Source: Cheilinus undulatus
Taxonomy: Eukaryota > Chordata > Actinopteri > Labriformes > Labridae
Reading direction: 5' to 3'
DNA: 64,000 nucleotides
Assembly (NCBI RefSeq): GCF_018320785.1
Contig: NC_054868.1
Location: 49,366,874 to 49,430,873, forward strand
The translations under genes and the position numbers were made by a program. Shown one piece after another: positions 1 through 9,605 of this stretch; within the stretch, counting starts at the first letter, position 1; each line of letters opens with the position of its first letter. A model generated the notes under the pieces. The model saw nothing but the letters and a program-made list of their open reading frames with translations, made no database searches and was not told where the DNA came from.

Positions 1-186
1 GGCCTTGTCGCTGGTTTCATAAGTTGCTTTAGAGAGGTAATTGCCCGCCCTACAGCTGTGTTGGCAGACCACTTGCACCCAGATTTTGTGATACCTGCCT
101 GTTTAACAGGTTATTACTGGAGTCTCCAAGGCTTGACAAGAATTAACCCTGAAGAGGGCAAGAAACTCTTCATCAATAAAGTACAG
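1..186 (+). CDS. Partial unidentified exon open at the left edge
   Basis: Frame 1 is open from the first base for 62 codons and ends at a good splice donor (CAG followed by gtgaga at 187). It would read into a stop 15 bases further on, which fits an internal exon. The peptide begins GLVAGFISCFREVIARPTAV, contains LADHLHPDFVIPAC and ends in KKLFINKVQ. I do not recognise the family. It could be an exon of a host gene lying mainly left of the window, or the remains of a transposase, since the next 1.5 kb is repeat-derived. No start codon or acceptor is visible. Confidence 0.35.
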
Positions 187-540
187 GTGAGAGCTAATTA
201 GCTCCCTTTAGCTAGCTCACATTACTTAATCATTGCAGGGTCACTGGCAGCTGCTAGTCAGTGTTCTAGTACTGTAATATTTAAAGACAGTCACATTTTG
301 ATCAAATGAACACAATACTGGATTGCAGGACTTCAGAAATCTGTTCAGCACAGAATTGTCCCCTAAAACAGTGCTTTTCAAATGTTGTGCCTTGAGTCTA
401 CATCAGGTGTGCAGTGAGAGTTAATAAAACTAATTTTCAACTGGTGATCAGGGATCACTTTATAATGTAATATAGAATATAATTTGCATAATATCATTAT
501 GAGAAGATATTAGCTTAAAAGGTTAACAATCAGTAAAAGC
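187..540. other. AT-rich stretch, nothing recognised
   Basis: If the exon to the left is real, this is intron or flank. I see no second exon, no repeat boundary and no RNA gene here. Confidence 0.4.
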
Positions 541-1675
541 AGATTTGAAAATTTCTTACAATTACAACCAGTATATTGATGGTAAAACTGGCTGGTAAAA
601 GCAGCCTACATATATCGGCTGTAAATATCATCCTATGTTAATTTAATATTGGCCTCAAAGGGCTGAAAATATGACCTACATCAACCCATGTTGGCTGTCA
701 GTATCATCCTATATCTTAGCTAAACATCTGTCTATAGCTAAGTATCAGCCTATATCAGCTCTAAATAGCAGCCTACATATATTGGCTGTAAATATGGTCC
801 AACATTGACTGTATACATAGTCATTTATTTACAGTGAAGACCAGCTTAAAGGGGCTGAAATATCTGCCTATACCACCTGTAAATATGGTCCAGTATTGGT
901 TGTATATAAAGTCATAATAACAGTAAATATCAGTCTAAAAGGGCTTAAATATTGGCCTATATCAGCTGTAAATTTCGGTCATATTTGGTTGTAAATATTG
1001 GCCTATATCTGCTGTAAATACTGGCCTGTATCAATTGTAATAATTTGTCTATAATGGCTGTAAATATCAACTTTTATCAGCTGTAAATATCGGCCTATAC
1101 TGGCTTTTAATGTCAGACTACATCAGGTGTAAATATTGTCTAATAATAATATTATTAGCTGTATGTATTGTCATAAATTAACAGTAAATATCAGACTAAA
1201 AAGCTTAAATATTGGCCTATATCAGCTGTAATTATCCGCCCATGTTGGCTGTTAATATCAGCTTTAAATATCAGCCTAAATTGGCTGTAAATATTCTCCT
1301 TCATCAACTGTAAATTGCAGTCATATTTAGGTGTAAATATTGACCTATTTCTGCTATAGATATCAGCCCATGTTATCTGTTAATTTTGGCCTTTATCTGT
1401 TATTAATACTGACCTGTATCAATTGTGAATATTTGCCTATAATGGCTGTAAATATCAGCTCACATCAGCTGTAAATATCATGTCCAAATAAGTTTGTGGA
1501 GTTGTAGTCAGGACCAACATTAGCTAGCGTTGTTGTTTTGTCCATCTTCGTTCTTTAAACTTCAAGTGTGTTAAAAAGACTGAGGTCTCACATCTGAACT
1601 ACAAATGTTACTGTTAGTATTGGCAAGTTAATCTTTAATAAATAGGCAAAAATCCAATATAATGCACCTCTACTA
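540..1675. repeat. Degenerate quasi-tandem repeat (taaatatcagcctatatcagctg units)
   Basis: Dozens of imperfect units of roughly 25-35 bases, built on 'ctgtaaatatcagcctata', run through this stretch. The right part (about 1487-1675) matches the right part of the hAT-type element at 25257-25991, including 'aataagtttgtgga' and a terminal 'tccaatat..gcac'. It is therefore best read as an old, expanded copy of that DNA-transposon family. The left end is not clear. Confidence 0.6.
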
Positions 1676-2545
1676 AAGATACAGTAACACATGCTGAAGG
1701 GGCCTTTTTACATGGATATGAATAGGGTGTGGCTTCAGCTTTAGCTTGATCTCAGGGATGCCAGTTCAATGACTGTGTGATGTCAGGTGAAAGCTATAAA
1801 AGACTTAATTTAAACAAATTCAATGATTTTTTGTTGTTGTTCAGGTTTAACACCTCTCACACATGGAAAGAAAAAGACAATGCAACCAGATATGAGGCAG
1901 AGCTTTGTCTGCAGGGATCACCAAAATCAACACAAACTGTAAAAAGAAAATCTCACAGGAGCTTAAACTCTGTAAATGTTTAATGATACAAGGCTACTCA
2001 CTTAAAAGAGAAGCAGTTATGATGGTTGAATGAACCTCTCCTCATTGACAAGGTCAATAAGTTTCTACCAGTTTAGAATTACAGGTAAAAATCATTTGAT
2101 ATTGCTCTTCACCTGTGATCTTTCTGCTGTCGTGGTCTTTTTTTCTGCTTCTCCTTCCAGTAGTTACGTCACTTGGTAACCAGAGAAGTCTGGACTCCAT
2201 CCTAGATTTAACCATCTAAATTTAAGCTTCTCACCAGACCTGCACCATAAAATATTTAGTGAATGTGACCTAGAATAAATGAAGCGTGGTCTGAGAGTCA
2301 CATCAGAGAGACAGGGAGCTGGAGAGCGACACCATTTAAACATGCTCTGTTCCATGAAATCTACTGTAAATTCAAAGTACCCTCTGTAATACAATTCAGC
2401 CTCTTTGTTCTACCCTTTATCGTGCCTGAACCACTACTGTCTCCTAGAAAGTCCACCTGTAGTATTTATGGCTTTTAGCTTGTCAAAGCATTATGTCCTT
2501 AACAAATAGACACTGGGGGCTTTTGACTTAAAGACACAGGGAGGG
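1676..2545. other. Intergenic DNA, no feature recognised
   Basis: A 68-codon open frame at 1777-1983 and a 76-codon frame on the other strand have no family resemblance, no good start context and no convincing splice sites. I treat the stretch as noncoding. Confidence 0.4.
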
Positions 2546-2700
2546 CACATGATCAAATACTAAAATATTGCATGCTGTCCAAGGGAACTTGGACATTTTA
2601 TTCACTGGAAGGCCACATGTGAGGGCACTTGGGAGAGCACTTCATTCTCCTATATTTGACAGAAGGGCATCTGGAAGGGCACTTGATTGCATTTTATCCA

Positions 2701-2925
2701 TTAGAGAAGCTCTCGAATAAGTTTTTGGTCCATGGCGCACTGATCTTTCAATTCCTTGATTCTTGTCTCGGCATTGCCCAGCCTGTTTAACACAGCACTA
2801 GTGTCTTTTTTCAGGCTCTTAATTGAGTCATTCAAAGCATCAAATCAAGAGTCGAATGAGTCCTTTATACTGTTAACCTGGGATAAAAGCTGTTGAGCCC
2901 AAGCGGGTGGTTCTTCATCCCCCAT
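2701..2925 (-). pseudogene. LINE-1-like ORF1 amino-terminal fragment with an internal stop
   Basis: On the minus strand a 75-codon frame runs from an ATG at 2925 to a TAA at 2701. The peptide begins MGDEEPPAWAQQLLSQ and is rich in heptad-like segments such as LNDSIKSLKKD and NAETRIKELKD. This is the look of the coiled-coil start of an L1/Tx1-type ORF1 protein. One TGA interrupts it after about 27 codons. The following ~135 bases towards 3060 may be the element's 5' leader. This is a dead retrotransposon scrap. Confidence 0.5.
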
Positions 2926-3112
2926 GATTTATTTGTAAGTCACGTGGGCCGTGTTTCTTTTACTTTGTCGTGTCTTTTTGTTTCAGATGAGGCGGAATTT
3001 AAGTCGTTTAAGGTCTGAAGGTGCAAGAGACGACTAGCACTCCATTCCACTCCTGTCATGTGATGAGCTGATGAGTAGAGAAGCTCTGAGGAGGGCACTT
3101 TATTACAATCAT

Positions 3113-3126
3113 CCACTAGAGGGCAC
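3113..3126 (+). promoter_or_regulatory. Candidate CTCF-type site inside the repeat
   Basis: CCACTAGAGGGCAC fits the published vertebrate CTCF core well. It lies within one 'agggcac' repeat unit, so it may be a chance product of the repeat. Binding cannot be judged from sequence. Confidence 0.3.
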
Positions 3127-3489
3127 CTGGAAAGGTTTTTTTTTTAATGTGTCTGTAGGAATTGCACCTGGGAAGGCACTTGATGACAATCTGTCCTCTG
3201 GAAGACTCATGGACTGGCAGTTTATCACAGTTTTTCTCTCTCCAGGCATCCTCCCAGCTCCTCCCTCCATAAGCAGTCGCCCCCTGGGTCCGGTCCAGCT
3301 CACCAGGGCCTGGGCACCCAGTAGCATGCCAGTTGCTTGTAGCGAAGCCGCTGTTCCCGTATCAAGCAGCTGACCCTTCTCATCTTCGCTCTCCTGAGAC
3401 ACACAGTGTTGCCAACAATACTCAAAAATGAGCAGGAGATAAGTTTTCACAAAAGAGTCCTGCTGGCGTCCCTGGCCATCCGTCAACAT

Positions 3490-3995
3490 CCAGGCCTCAC
3501 CAGGAGAAGGACCATGTGACGCTGACTTTCGTCCAAAAGCTCAGATACCAGGAATGCCACACTGTCTTACTCAGCAAATCCATTGCCTCATGTTCAAGTC
3601 CTGGATTGATCCCAGCCTCACAGTCAGCTGGTCGATGTATTACACCACCAAAGTAGGTGAACTGCTCTGCAACTTTCACACTCTCACCATTCATAGATGC
3701 AGATTCAACTGCAGCCTCCAAGGCATCCCCAAATGCCTGCACCTTTGTTTTGTCCGAGGAGACGTGCATTCCCAACCCTTCGGCCTCCTCGCTCAGCAAG
3801 TTTAGAACCCCCACAAGGACATCTACAGTTTTCACAAGGATCACAGCATCACAGTCCAGATCAGCGATCTGGACATCGCCAAATAACACTCCACATTTTG
3901 CTGCCCCTGTTACCCGCCCCATTATCCGGTCCATAATGAACTGAAGAGTGTAGGCGCTAACACGCACCCCTGCCTCACTACAGAAACAACTGGGA
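3490..3995 (-). pseudogene. Non-LTR retrotransposon reverse-transcriptase fragment
   Basis: The minus strand reads a peptide with LINE reverse-transcriptase features. A palm-like stretch FGDVQIADLD is followed by the damaged catalytic box (DCDAVI where DFADDAVI is expected), then KTKVQAFGD, then FTYFGGVIHR, matching the usual 'FTYLGSVI' block. The order and spacing are those of RTE/jockey-like elements. The two catalytic aspartates are no longer adjacent, so the enzyme would be inactive. Both ends are truncated. Confidence 0.75.
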
Positions 3996-4484
3996 AGAAG
4001 TCAGAGGTGGAGCCACAATACTTCACAGTACTCTTTATTCCAGAATAAAGGGCACCTTACACACATTTTACCAACAGGTAAAGTACCTGAGTGTACTTCA
4101 TCACATGAGCACTTTATAACACTTTATCTGTAGCAAGAACACTTGTTCGGGCTCTCAAGGTCACCTGGAAGGGCACATTTTTTAGATTGTATCTATTGGA
4201 AGGGCACTTCGTGGCATTTTTTTTCCAGCAAATCATGTTTATATTCATATAATCATATTTATTCAGTGAGAAAAGGCACCAGGAGGACATGTCATCACAT
4301 TTTGTCTACTGGAAAGGCACTTAGGAGGGCACTTTTTTTAAAGATTTATTCAGGGCATTTTTGTGCCTTTTTTTGATAGAGGAGGACAGTCTATAAAGTC
4401 AGAAACAGGGAGGAGAGCAGGGGAGAGACATGTGGTAAAGGGCCTCAGGCCAGATTAGAACCTGTGTTCATGGGGCATGCCATA

Positions 4485-4939
4485 AAGGGGACATATTTAC
4501 CCTTTTAAGACAAGTTTATATTGGTCTCAGAGGTCCCCATAACATGTCTGTTAAGTTTGTTGCTGAAAAAAAACTCTAGTAGAGGATTTTTGAATGGCTA
4601 AAAAGCTTTCTGTTTCAGCCCTTCTCTTCTGTGTCTGAAGCTTTAATGTTAATTAGCTGTCTGACTCCGCCCCTCTCAGGAAATGGATGTTGCATTCTTA
4701 AAGTCACAATGTTACAGACACTTTCATCCAAAGTCAAGGACCTGACTGGGATTTGAACCATCAAACCCACAGACTACAGTCAGCAGGCTAACCCACTGAG
4801 CTATCAAGCATTTCAACTGGTAGTTGAGAGGAAGATAGGCAGAGGAGGGTGGAACTTTTTTCTAAGCGGGGAGGGTCAACCAAACCTGGGGCGATGATAA
4901 CTCCCTACATTAGGTCAAGTGATCACAATATGTCCCCTT
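4485..4939. mobile_element. MITE with TA target duplication inserted in SINE copy A
   Basis: The terminal inverted repeats are AAGGGGACATATTT at the left and AATATGTCCCCTT at the right, flanked by TA (4483-4484 and 4940-4941). Removing it and one TA restores a continuous SINE. A second copy of the same family, in reverse orientation, lies at about 41462-41737. TA targets point to Tc1/mariner-type mobilisation. Confidence 0.75.
4690..4812 (-). mobile_element. tRNA-derived SINE, second family, inside the MITE
   Basis: Read on the minus strand, the sequence from about 4812 carries a pol III A-box-like TAGCTCAGTGGGTTAG and, about 30 bases on, a B-box GGTTCAAATCC. It then has a body resembling the fish motif 'ggatgaaagtgtctg'. 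The tRNA resemblance is good but the acceptor stem does not pair, so I call it a SINE head and not a functional tRNA gene. Confidence 0.6.
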
Positions 4940-6184
4940 TAAACCACTAGGCCACCTGCACCCCATTGGGAGGGCACTTTATCACAGTTTTCCATAGGAA
5001 GGACTACAAGGATGACATAATATCATCTTTTATCTGCTGGAGCAGAACCTGAATGTCCTTCCAACAGGCAAAGGTATACAGCTCGTCTGCTAGATACACA
5101 AGTATTAACCTGAAGGCAATTGGCTGAACTTCATCTTTTCATATTTGGCTGTTATCTGTTTATTTTTTCTTGTATGACTTGCATCAAGTATTGAAAGGAC
5201 TACCTGTAAATGTAGTGGGAGAACAATGCATTTGCACTATTATCCCACAGGTCTTTTATCTTTGTATACTTGTATGGGTAAACCATTTTTGCTTATGCAG
5301 CCTGTTGCTGCTGTTTTTGCAAATTTTTCCAATTTGCATGATTTAAAAAACTCGCAGCTAGTTTCTCCAGATGGAAATCATAAGGGTTGTTGCAGCCTGA
5401 TTGTACTTGTGTTATGTAGAATATGTTGGTATAATTAAAGCTTTAGACCAGTGGTTCTGAACCTTGGGGTCAGGAACATTGCGGGTCACGAGACACTGAG
5501 AGGGGGTCGCCAGATTCCTAAAAGAAAATCTAAGAATATTTTTTGAACTACACTGTTGTCACTTTACACAAATTTTAACCAATTTTCATCAATTTTCCCA
5601 TCAATTTTAATACATTTTTACCATTTAACACCTATTTTTGTCAATTTTTGACTCTTTTCACCACTTTTTTCTGCCTGTTTTTGCCACTTTTAAACCAATT
5701 CTTGCCACTTAAGATTAATATTGCCTCTGTTGACCCATTTTTGCCACTAATAACCCCTTTTAACCCCTATTTTAAACCCAATTTTTCCCATTTTACCCAC
5801 ATTTCACTATTTGATATGCCAATTTTTGCTAGTTTAACCAATTTCTGCAAATAGCTGCCTATTTTCTCTTTCTTAGTTAACACTTATTTGCCAGTTTATA
5901 TCAATTTTTCAGTTCAATTTTTCACCAAATTTTCACACATTTTTGCCAATTTAAAGCCATTTCAGCCACTTTGAACTGCCTTTTACCACTACTTATGTCA
6001 ACTGTTTTCCACTTAAACCCATTTTTATGTAATTGTTGCCATTTCCCACCTTTTTCTGCCCCTTTTAAAATCCAATTTCACCACTTTTTTGCCATTTTTA
6101 AAGCCATTTTAGCTATTTTTACCCATTTTTAATTCTTTCTTTTCAACAAAAGGGATTCACATTTTAGAAAAAAGGCTATTTACT

Positions 6185-6347
6185 GGCACGCCGGTAGTCA
6201 AGTGGTTAAGGTGTGCGCCATGTACGCAGGCGACCCGGGCTCAAATCTGGCCTGTGGCACTATTTCCTGCATGTCTCTCTCCGCTCTCTTCCCTGTTGCC
6301 AACTCTATCCACTGTCCTATCTAAAAAAGGCCAAAAAGAAATCTTAA
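6185..6347 (+). mobile_element. tRNA-derived SINE with 17-bp target duplication
   Basis: The head has an A-box-like TAGTCAAGTGGTTAAG and a B-box-like GGGCTCAAATCTGG. It is followed by the 'gcatgtctctctccgctctc' body and an A-rich tail. AAAAAAGGCTATTTACT is present at 6168-6184 and again at 6348-6364, a perfect duplication that sets the insertion ends. It belongs to the same family as 4336-4968 and 50707-50883. Confidence 0.85.
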
Positions 6348-6404
6348 AAAAAAGGCTATTTACTACACAAGTGATTGAAAATATATTTATTTCTTGCCTC
6401 TCTC

Positions 6405-6475
6405 CCAGTGACAGCTAGGATAGGCTCCAGCCCCCCTCCCCCGTGACCCAGAACGGAATAAGTGGTATGGATGGA
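6405..6475 (+). repeat. 3' tail of a common fish dispersed repeat
   Basis: 'gataggctccagcccccct' followed by 'ggaataagtggtatggatgg' is the familiar 3' end of a dispersed fish retroelement family. Another part of a similar family lies in reverse at 60718-61003. Confidence 0.5.
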
Positions 6476-6756
6476 TGGTAAGAGTGGTTATTTTATCAGG
6501 TTAGATAAATTACGGTTATCACAACTTAACTTTATAATGGATCATGATTTTACTGACCTCCATGGGCCCCCAGCTTGGCTGGGCACCAGGAAGCTCTCCC
6601 ATTTACCCCCCTTATGGGTGACCTTGTCTGCACATGACTTTTTTGAAAGTGCATGGCCATGTTGATCCACCTTCAGGTACAGTGGGTGTCCCCGATCTGT
6701 GGCACCTTTATTTTGGGGGCCACGGGCTGAAAAGGTTGAGAAGCCCTGCTTTAGAC

Positions 6757-8374
6757 TACGGTGCTTTCTGTCAGTAGTTTTTGGCATCCTTTATCCTTTA
6801 TCCCTTAAAGGTTTTTAATATTATTAAACTTTTCATGAAAGGAAAACTGTTAAATACAGGCAGGAAAATCAACTCCTACTGTGACTTGTCCAAAATGTTG
6901 CATGCAAGTAAAGATTTCCTTGAGTAAACGGAGGTTTCTGAAGAGCAAATAGAAGATTTCTGAGTGTAAATAATCAGCCTTACATAATGCCAGACTACAC
7001 AGTGTAAACACAGCTGCAGTAGTGTGTGACTGGTGGATTTACTACCTGTTGGCCTTGATAAGAGATCGCTCTCAGTGACTCAGAGTGTGTCACCGTCTGT
7101 AGGTGCGCCCCAATGGCTGGTTAAAGATTTCACCCTCTCACTTTTCGCTCCCTTTCCTCCCTCATTTTGGACCCTTATGTTTACTCCTTCTCTGTGTCCC
7201 TTTTGCCATCCCCACCTTCCTCGCTGTGTCACACTCTTGGTCTGAAAAACAAACGCCCCCTACATGCACACATTTCACTCTCACTCTATTTTTGATCACA
7301 TTCCAGCCCAGTGACTTCAGGACAGAAATGGGGAAGCTTGTGCCCATGACGTCAGCTGTTTGTTGGTGTTGTGTGGTTGTGTCTGGGGCAGCAGCTTGGC
7401 AGATAAGGAGGGTGGGAGTGTTGAAATAAAGAGGAGGGAAATGCCAGACATAAAAGAGTTCTTAAGAAACGCTCTGTTGAAAGTGGTTGGATTTGGCCTC
7501 AGGAGGGATGAGCTTGTCAGCTTTATAGACTCTTCATTGTTGAGCATCTGATGATCGAGTGTATCCCCATTTCTCTGTCTCCCTCTCTCCCTCTCCCTCG
7601 CCCTGGCCGGAGGAAACTGCTGCATAATGATAACAGACTGGGAGACAATGGGTTCAACAGGCGTAAATACACACGTACTAATGTACAATGCACACACACA
7701 CATGCTGTGATGGTGAAGCTCAGGGGTCAAAGGTGCTGGCTGTGCTGCTGATAGTCTCCAGACTGCTGAAATTATTTATCAAATATGGAACAATCCGGAC
7801 ATACCAGACGCATTTTTGAGCTTTTTTCTCCCCTCTAAAAATGACCCGTTGAATAAAGAATGATCTGTTTCCCTCCCTCCTGCCTGGACCTTGTCTGCCC
7901 GGTGATAAGGTCAGATCGGGTTTATTTTGGGCCACTTGCAATTCTGCAAAGAGTACGACTAAAGCCCTGAGGGTTTTTCCTTAAAAGCATTTGGTTATGG
8001 TTTTCAGGGAGATTTGGTCTGGAACAGACTGAGGGAACAATTATAAAACCTGGTTTCTCTCTGGGAGGTTGGAACAGAACTGGTACATTATGTAACACTG
8101 ATGTTGTTTCATATTGTAACAAAGACCAGACCAATAAAGAAATGGGTTTAAGATGGTTTATCGTTATTATTGATGATCAGAGATGTCTGAACCAAGAGAT
8201 GAAGGCAATGGTTGAGGAGGGAGAGATGAAGGGATGACTCAGTGGTGGACTCAGAGGAGGAGCAAACAGGGTGATTTGCCCCCTGATGCCCTGAAGTTTG
8301 CAAAAACAACAGGAAAATGCCCTTTTGGATGGTAGATAAACATGATAAAGTGCCATTTTTGGCGCCCTGTAAGT
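6757..8374. other. Intergenic DNA without a recognised gene
   Basis: Several open frames of 60-137 codons overlap on both strands at 7030-7750. None shows a family motif, and the frames contradict each other. No repeat ends are obvious. The stretch may contain regulatory DNA, but nothing specific can be pointed to. Confidence 0.4.
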
Positions 8375-9308
8375 CACAGGTGTCAAACTCAAGGCCCAGG
8401 GGCAAAATCAGGCCTGTGGTGCAGTTCTACCCAGCCCACGGAATCATGTCATATTTTAATATGAGTTTTACCTGGCCCACAGGTACAAGGTCTGCAGATT
8501 TCCTCCAGTATAGAAATATTAAACCCTGAAGATTTAAAATATGCTGTGTTAAGCCAAAAAAATGTGAAAAGATGAAAAGTAAAAATAATAACGTAGCAAG
8601 TTAGGAATGGGTGAGAGAAATGAATTTGTGTTTTCATGTAATATTTCCAATTTGCATCCGAAAATTCTGACTTAAACTTAGGATTTTGACTTTTTATCTC
8701 ATACTGTGAATTTTTGGTTTCCAATTTAAATTTAAGGTCATATTTTGAAATTTAAAGATCATGATTTCAAATTTAATCTCATATTTTGCACTTTTAAAGT
8801 CCTGACTTTGACTTTTAATCTCATATTCTGACTTTTAAAAGTAACAATTTAGAATTTCATCTCAAATTTTTGACCTTTAAGATTCACAATCTTAAATTTT
8901 AAGTTATATCTAGACCTTTTAAACTCAACATTTTGTTTTTTTATCGCATATTGTGACCTTTTTAACTCCTAACTTTGATTTGTAATCTCATATTTTGACC
9001 TTTAAACTCATGATTTTTACTTTCTATCTCATATATTTGCCTTTTGAAAACATTTTAACTTTTGAATTTGGGCTCTGACTTTCTAACTAATATTTTGACT
9101 TTGTATCTCAGATTTTGAGCCTTTAAAATTATCATTTTGACTTTTTTTTTAATCTCAAAATAAATTTTCATCAGTTTTTCTCCCCCTTAATGTATTACTT
9201 GTGAAAATAAGATTGACAGTTTATGGTTAAATGTTGATCCTGTTAGGCCCTCAGGTTAGTCCAGACTCCAGAAGCCGGCCCCTGCTGTGGTTGAGTTTGA
9301 CACCCCTG
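8375..9308. mobile_element. Non-autonomous hAT element, 934 bp, 8-bp target duplication
   Basis: It begins CACAGGTGTCAAACTC and ends GAGTTTGACACCCCTG, which are inverted repeats of each other. CTGTAAGT occurs at 8367-8374 and 9309-9316. The interior is an AT-rich chain of 'tttgacttttaatctcata' units. A related copy in the other orientation lies at 20397-21107. Confidence 0.85.
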
Positions 9309-9605
9309 CTGTAAGTAGACAAAATTTGACAAACTGCCCTCCACAGCACTTTCAGTTTCATAGGAAATACATTTAAACTCCCTGGTATGAAGTTACCACT
9401 ATTACAACTGCTCTGGTGCCCCACAACATACAGCAGGGCCTGTTTATCATTCTCATCCTTGTCCCTCATGCATCCTGAGCCACCGCTGGGTTTACAATAA
9501 GGGGTAAGATTACGGTTACATTTATGGATGCATAAAATGAAGTTAGATTGTTGTGAGCTAGTCCTGGTAAAATGTGAGAAAACTTGGGGAACTGGGACTC
9601 TCGGT

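Larger units (their letters stand above)
4336..4968 (-). mobile_element. tRNA-derived SINE, copy A, split by a MITE
   Basis: 4336-4482 and 4942-4968 together match the intact SINE at 50707-50883, including 'gatagaggaggacagt', 'gagagacatg' and the terminal 'ccacctgcacccc'. Flanking repeats (ggagggcacttt at 4324-4335 and 4969-4980) look like its target duplication. A 455-bp MITE with TA ends sits inside. Confidence 0.75.
2550..5060. repeat. Dispersed 'ggaagggcactt' repeat block, broken by later insertions
   Basis: Units resembling 'tggaagggcacttgatcaca' followed by 'ttttatc' recur at about 2590-2710, 3090-3240, 4020-4350 and 4965-5060. The units are 30-45 bases and diverged. The gaps between these blocks are filled by LINE fragments (2701-2925, 3490-3990) and by the SINE nest (4336-4968), so the repeat predates them. 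The family is not one I can name. Confidence 0.55.
5449..6748. mobile_element. Non-autonomous hAT element with 8-bp target duplication
   Basis: It starts CAGTGGTTCTGAACCTT and ends AAAGGTTGAGAAGCCCTG, imperfect terminal inverted repeats of hAT/Charlie type. CTTTAGAC flanks both sides (5441-5448 and 6749-6756), an exact 8-bp duplication. The interior is an unusual quasi-periodic run of 'ccatttttgccacttttaa' units with no transposase ORF. Sister copies in the other orientation are at 9606-12081 and about 44480-46090. A SINE is nested at 6185-6347. Confidence 0.85.

Noticed and set aside
3109..3489. 126-codon minus-strand ORF as a gene
   Set aside because: It overlaps repeat units and the edge of a LINE fragment, has no family motif, and other frames are equally open.
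4741..4812. A tRNA gene on the minus strand
   Set aside because: A and B boxes are present, but the acceptor stem and anticodon arm do not pair properly, and a SINE-type body follows. Called a SINE head instead.
7103..7730. Overlapping ORFs of 108 and 137 codons on opposite strands
   Set aside because: The composition is low-complexity and codon use is inconsistent, with no splice or domain support.
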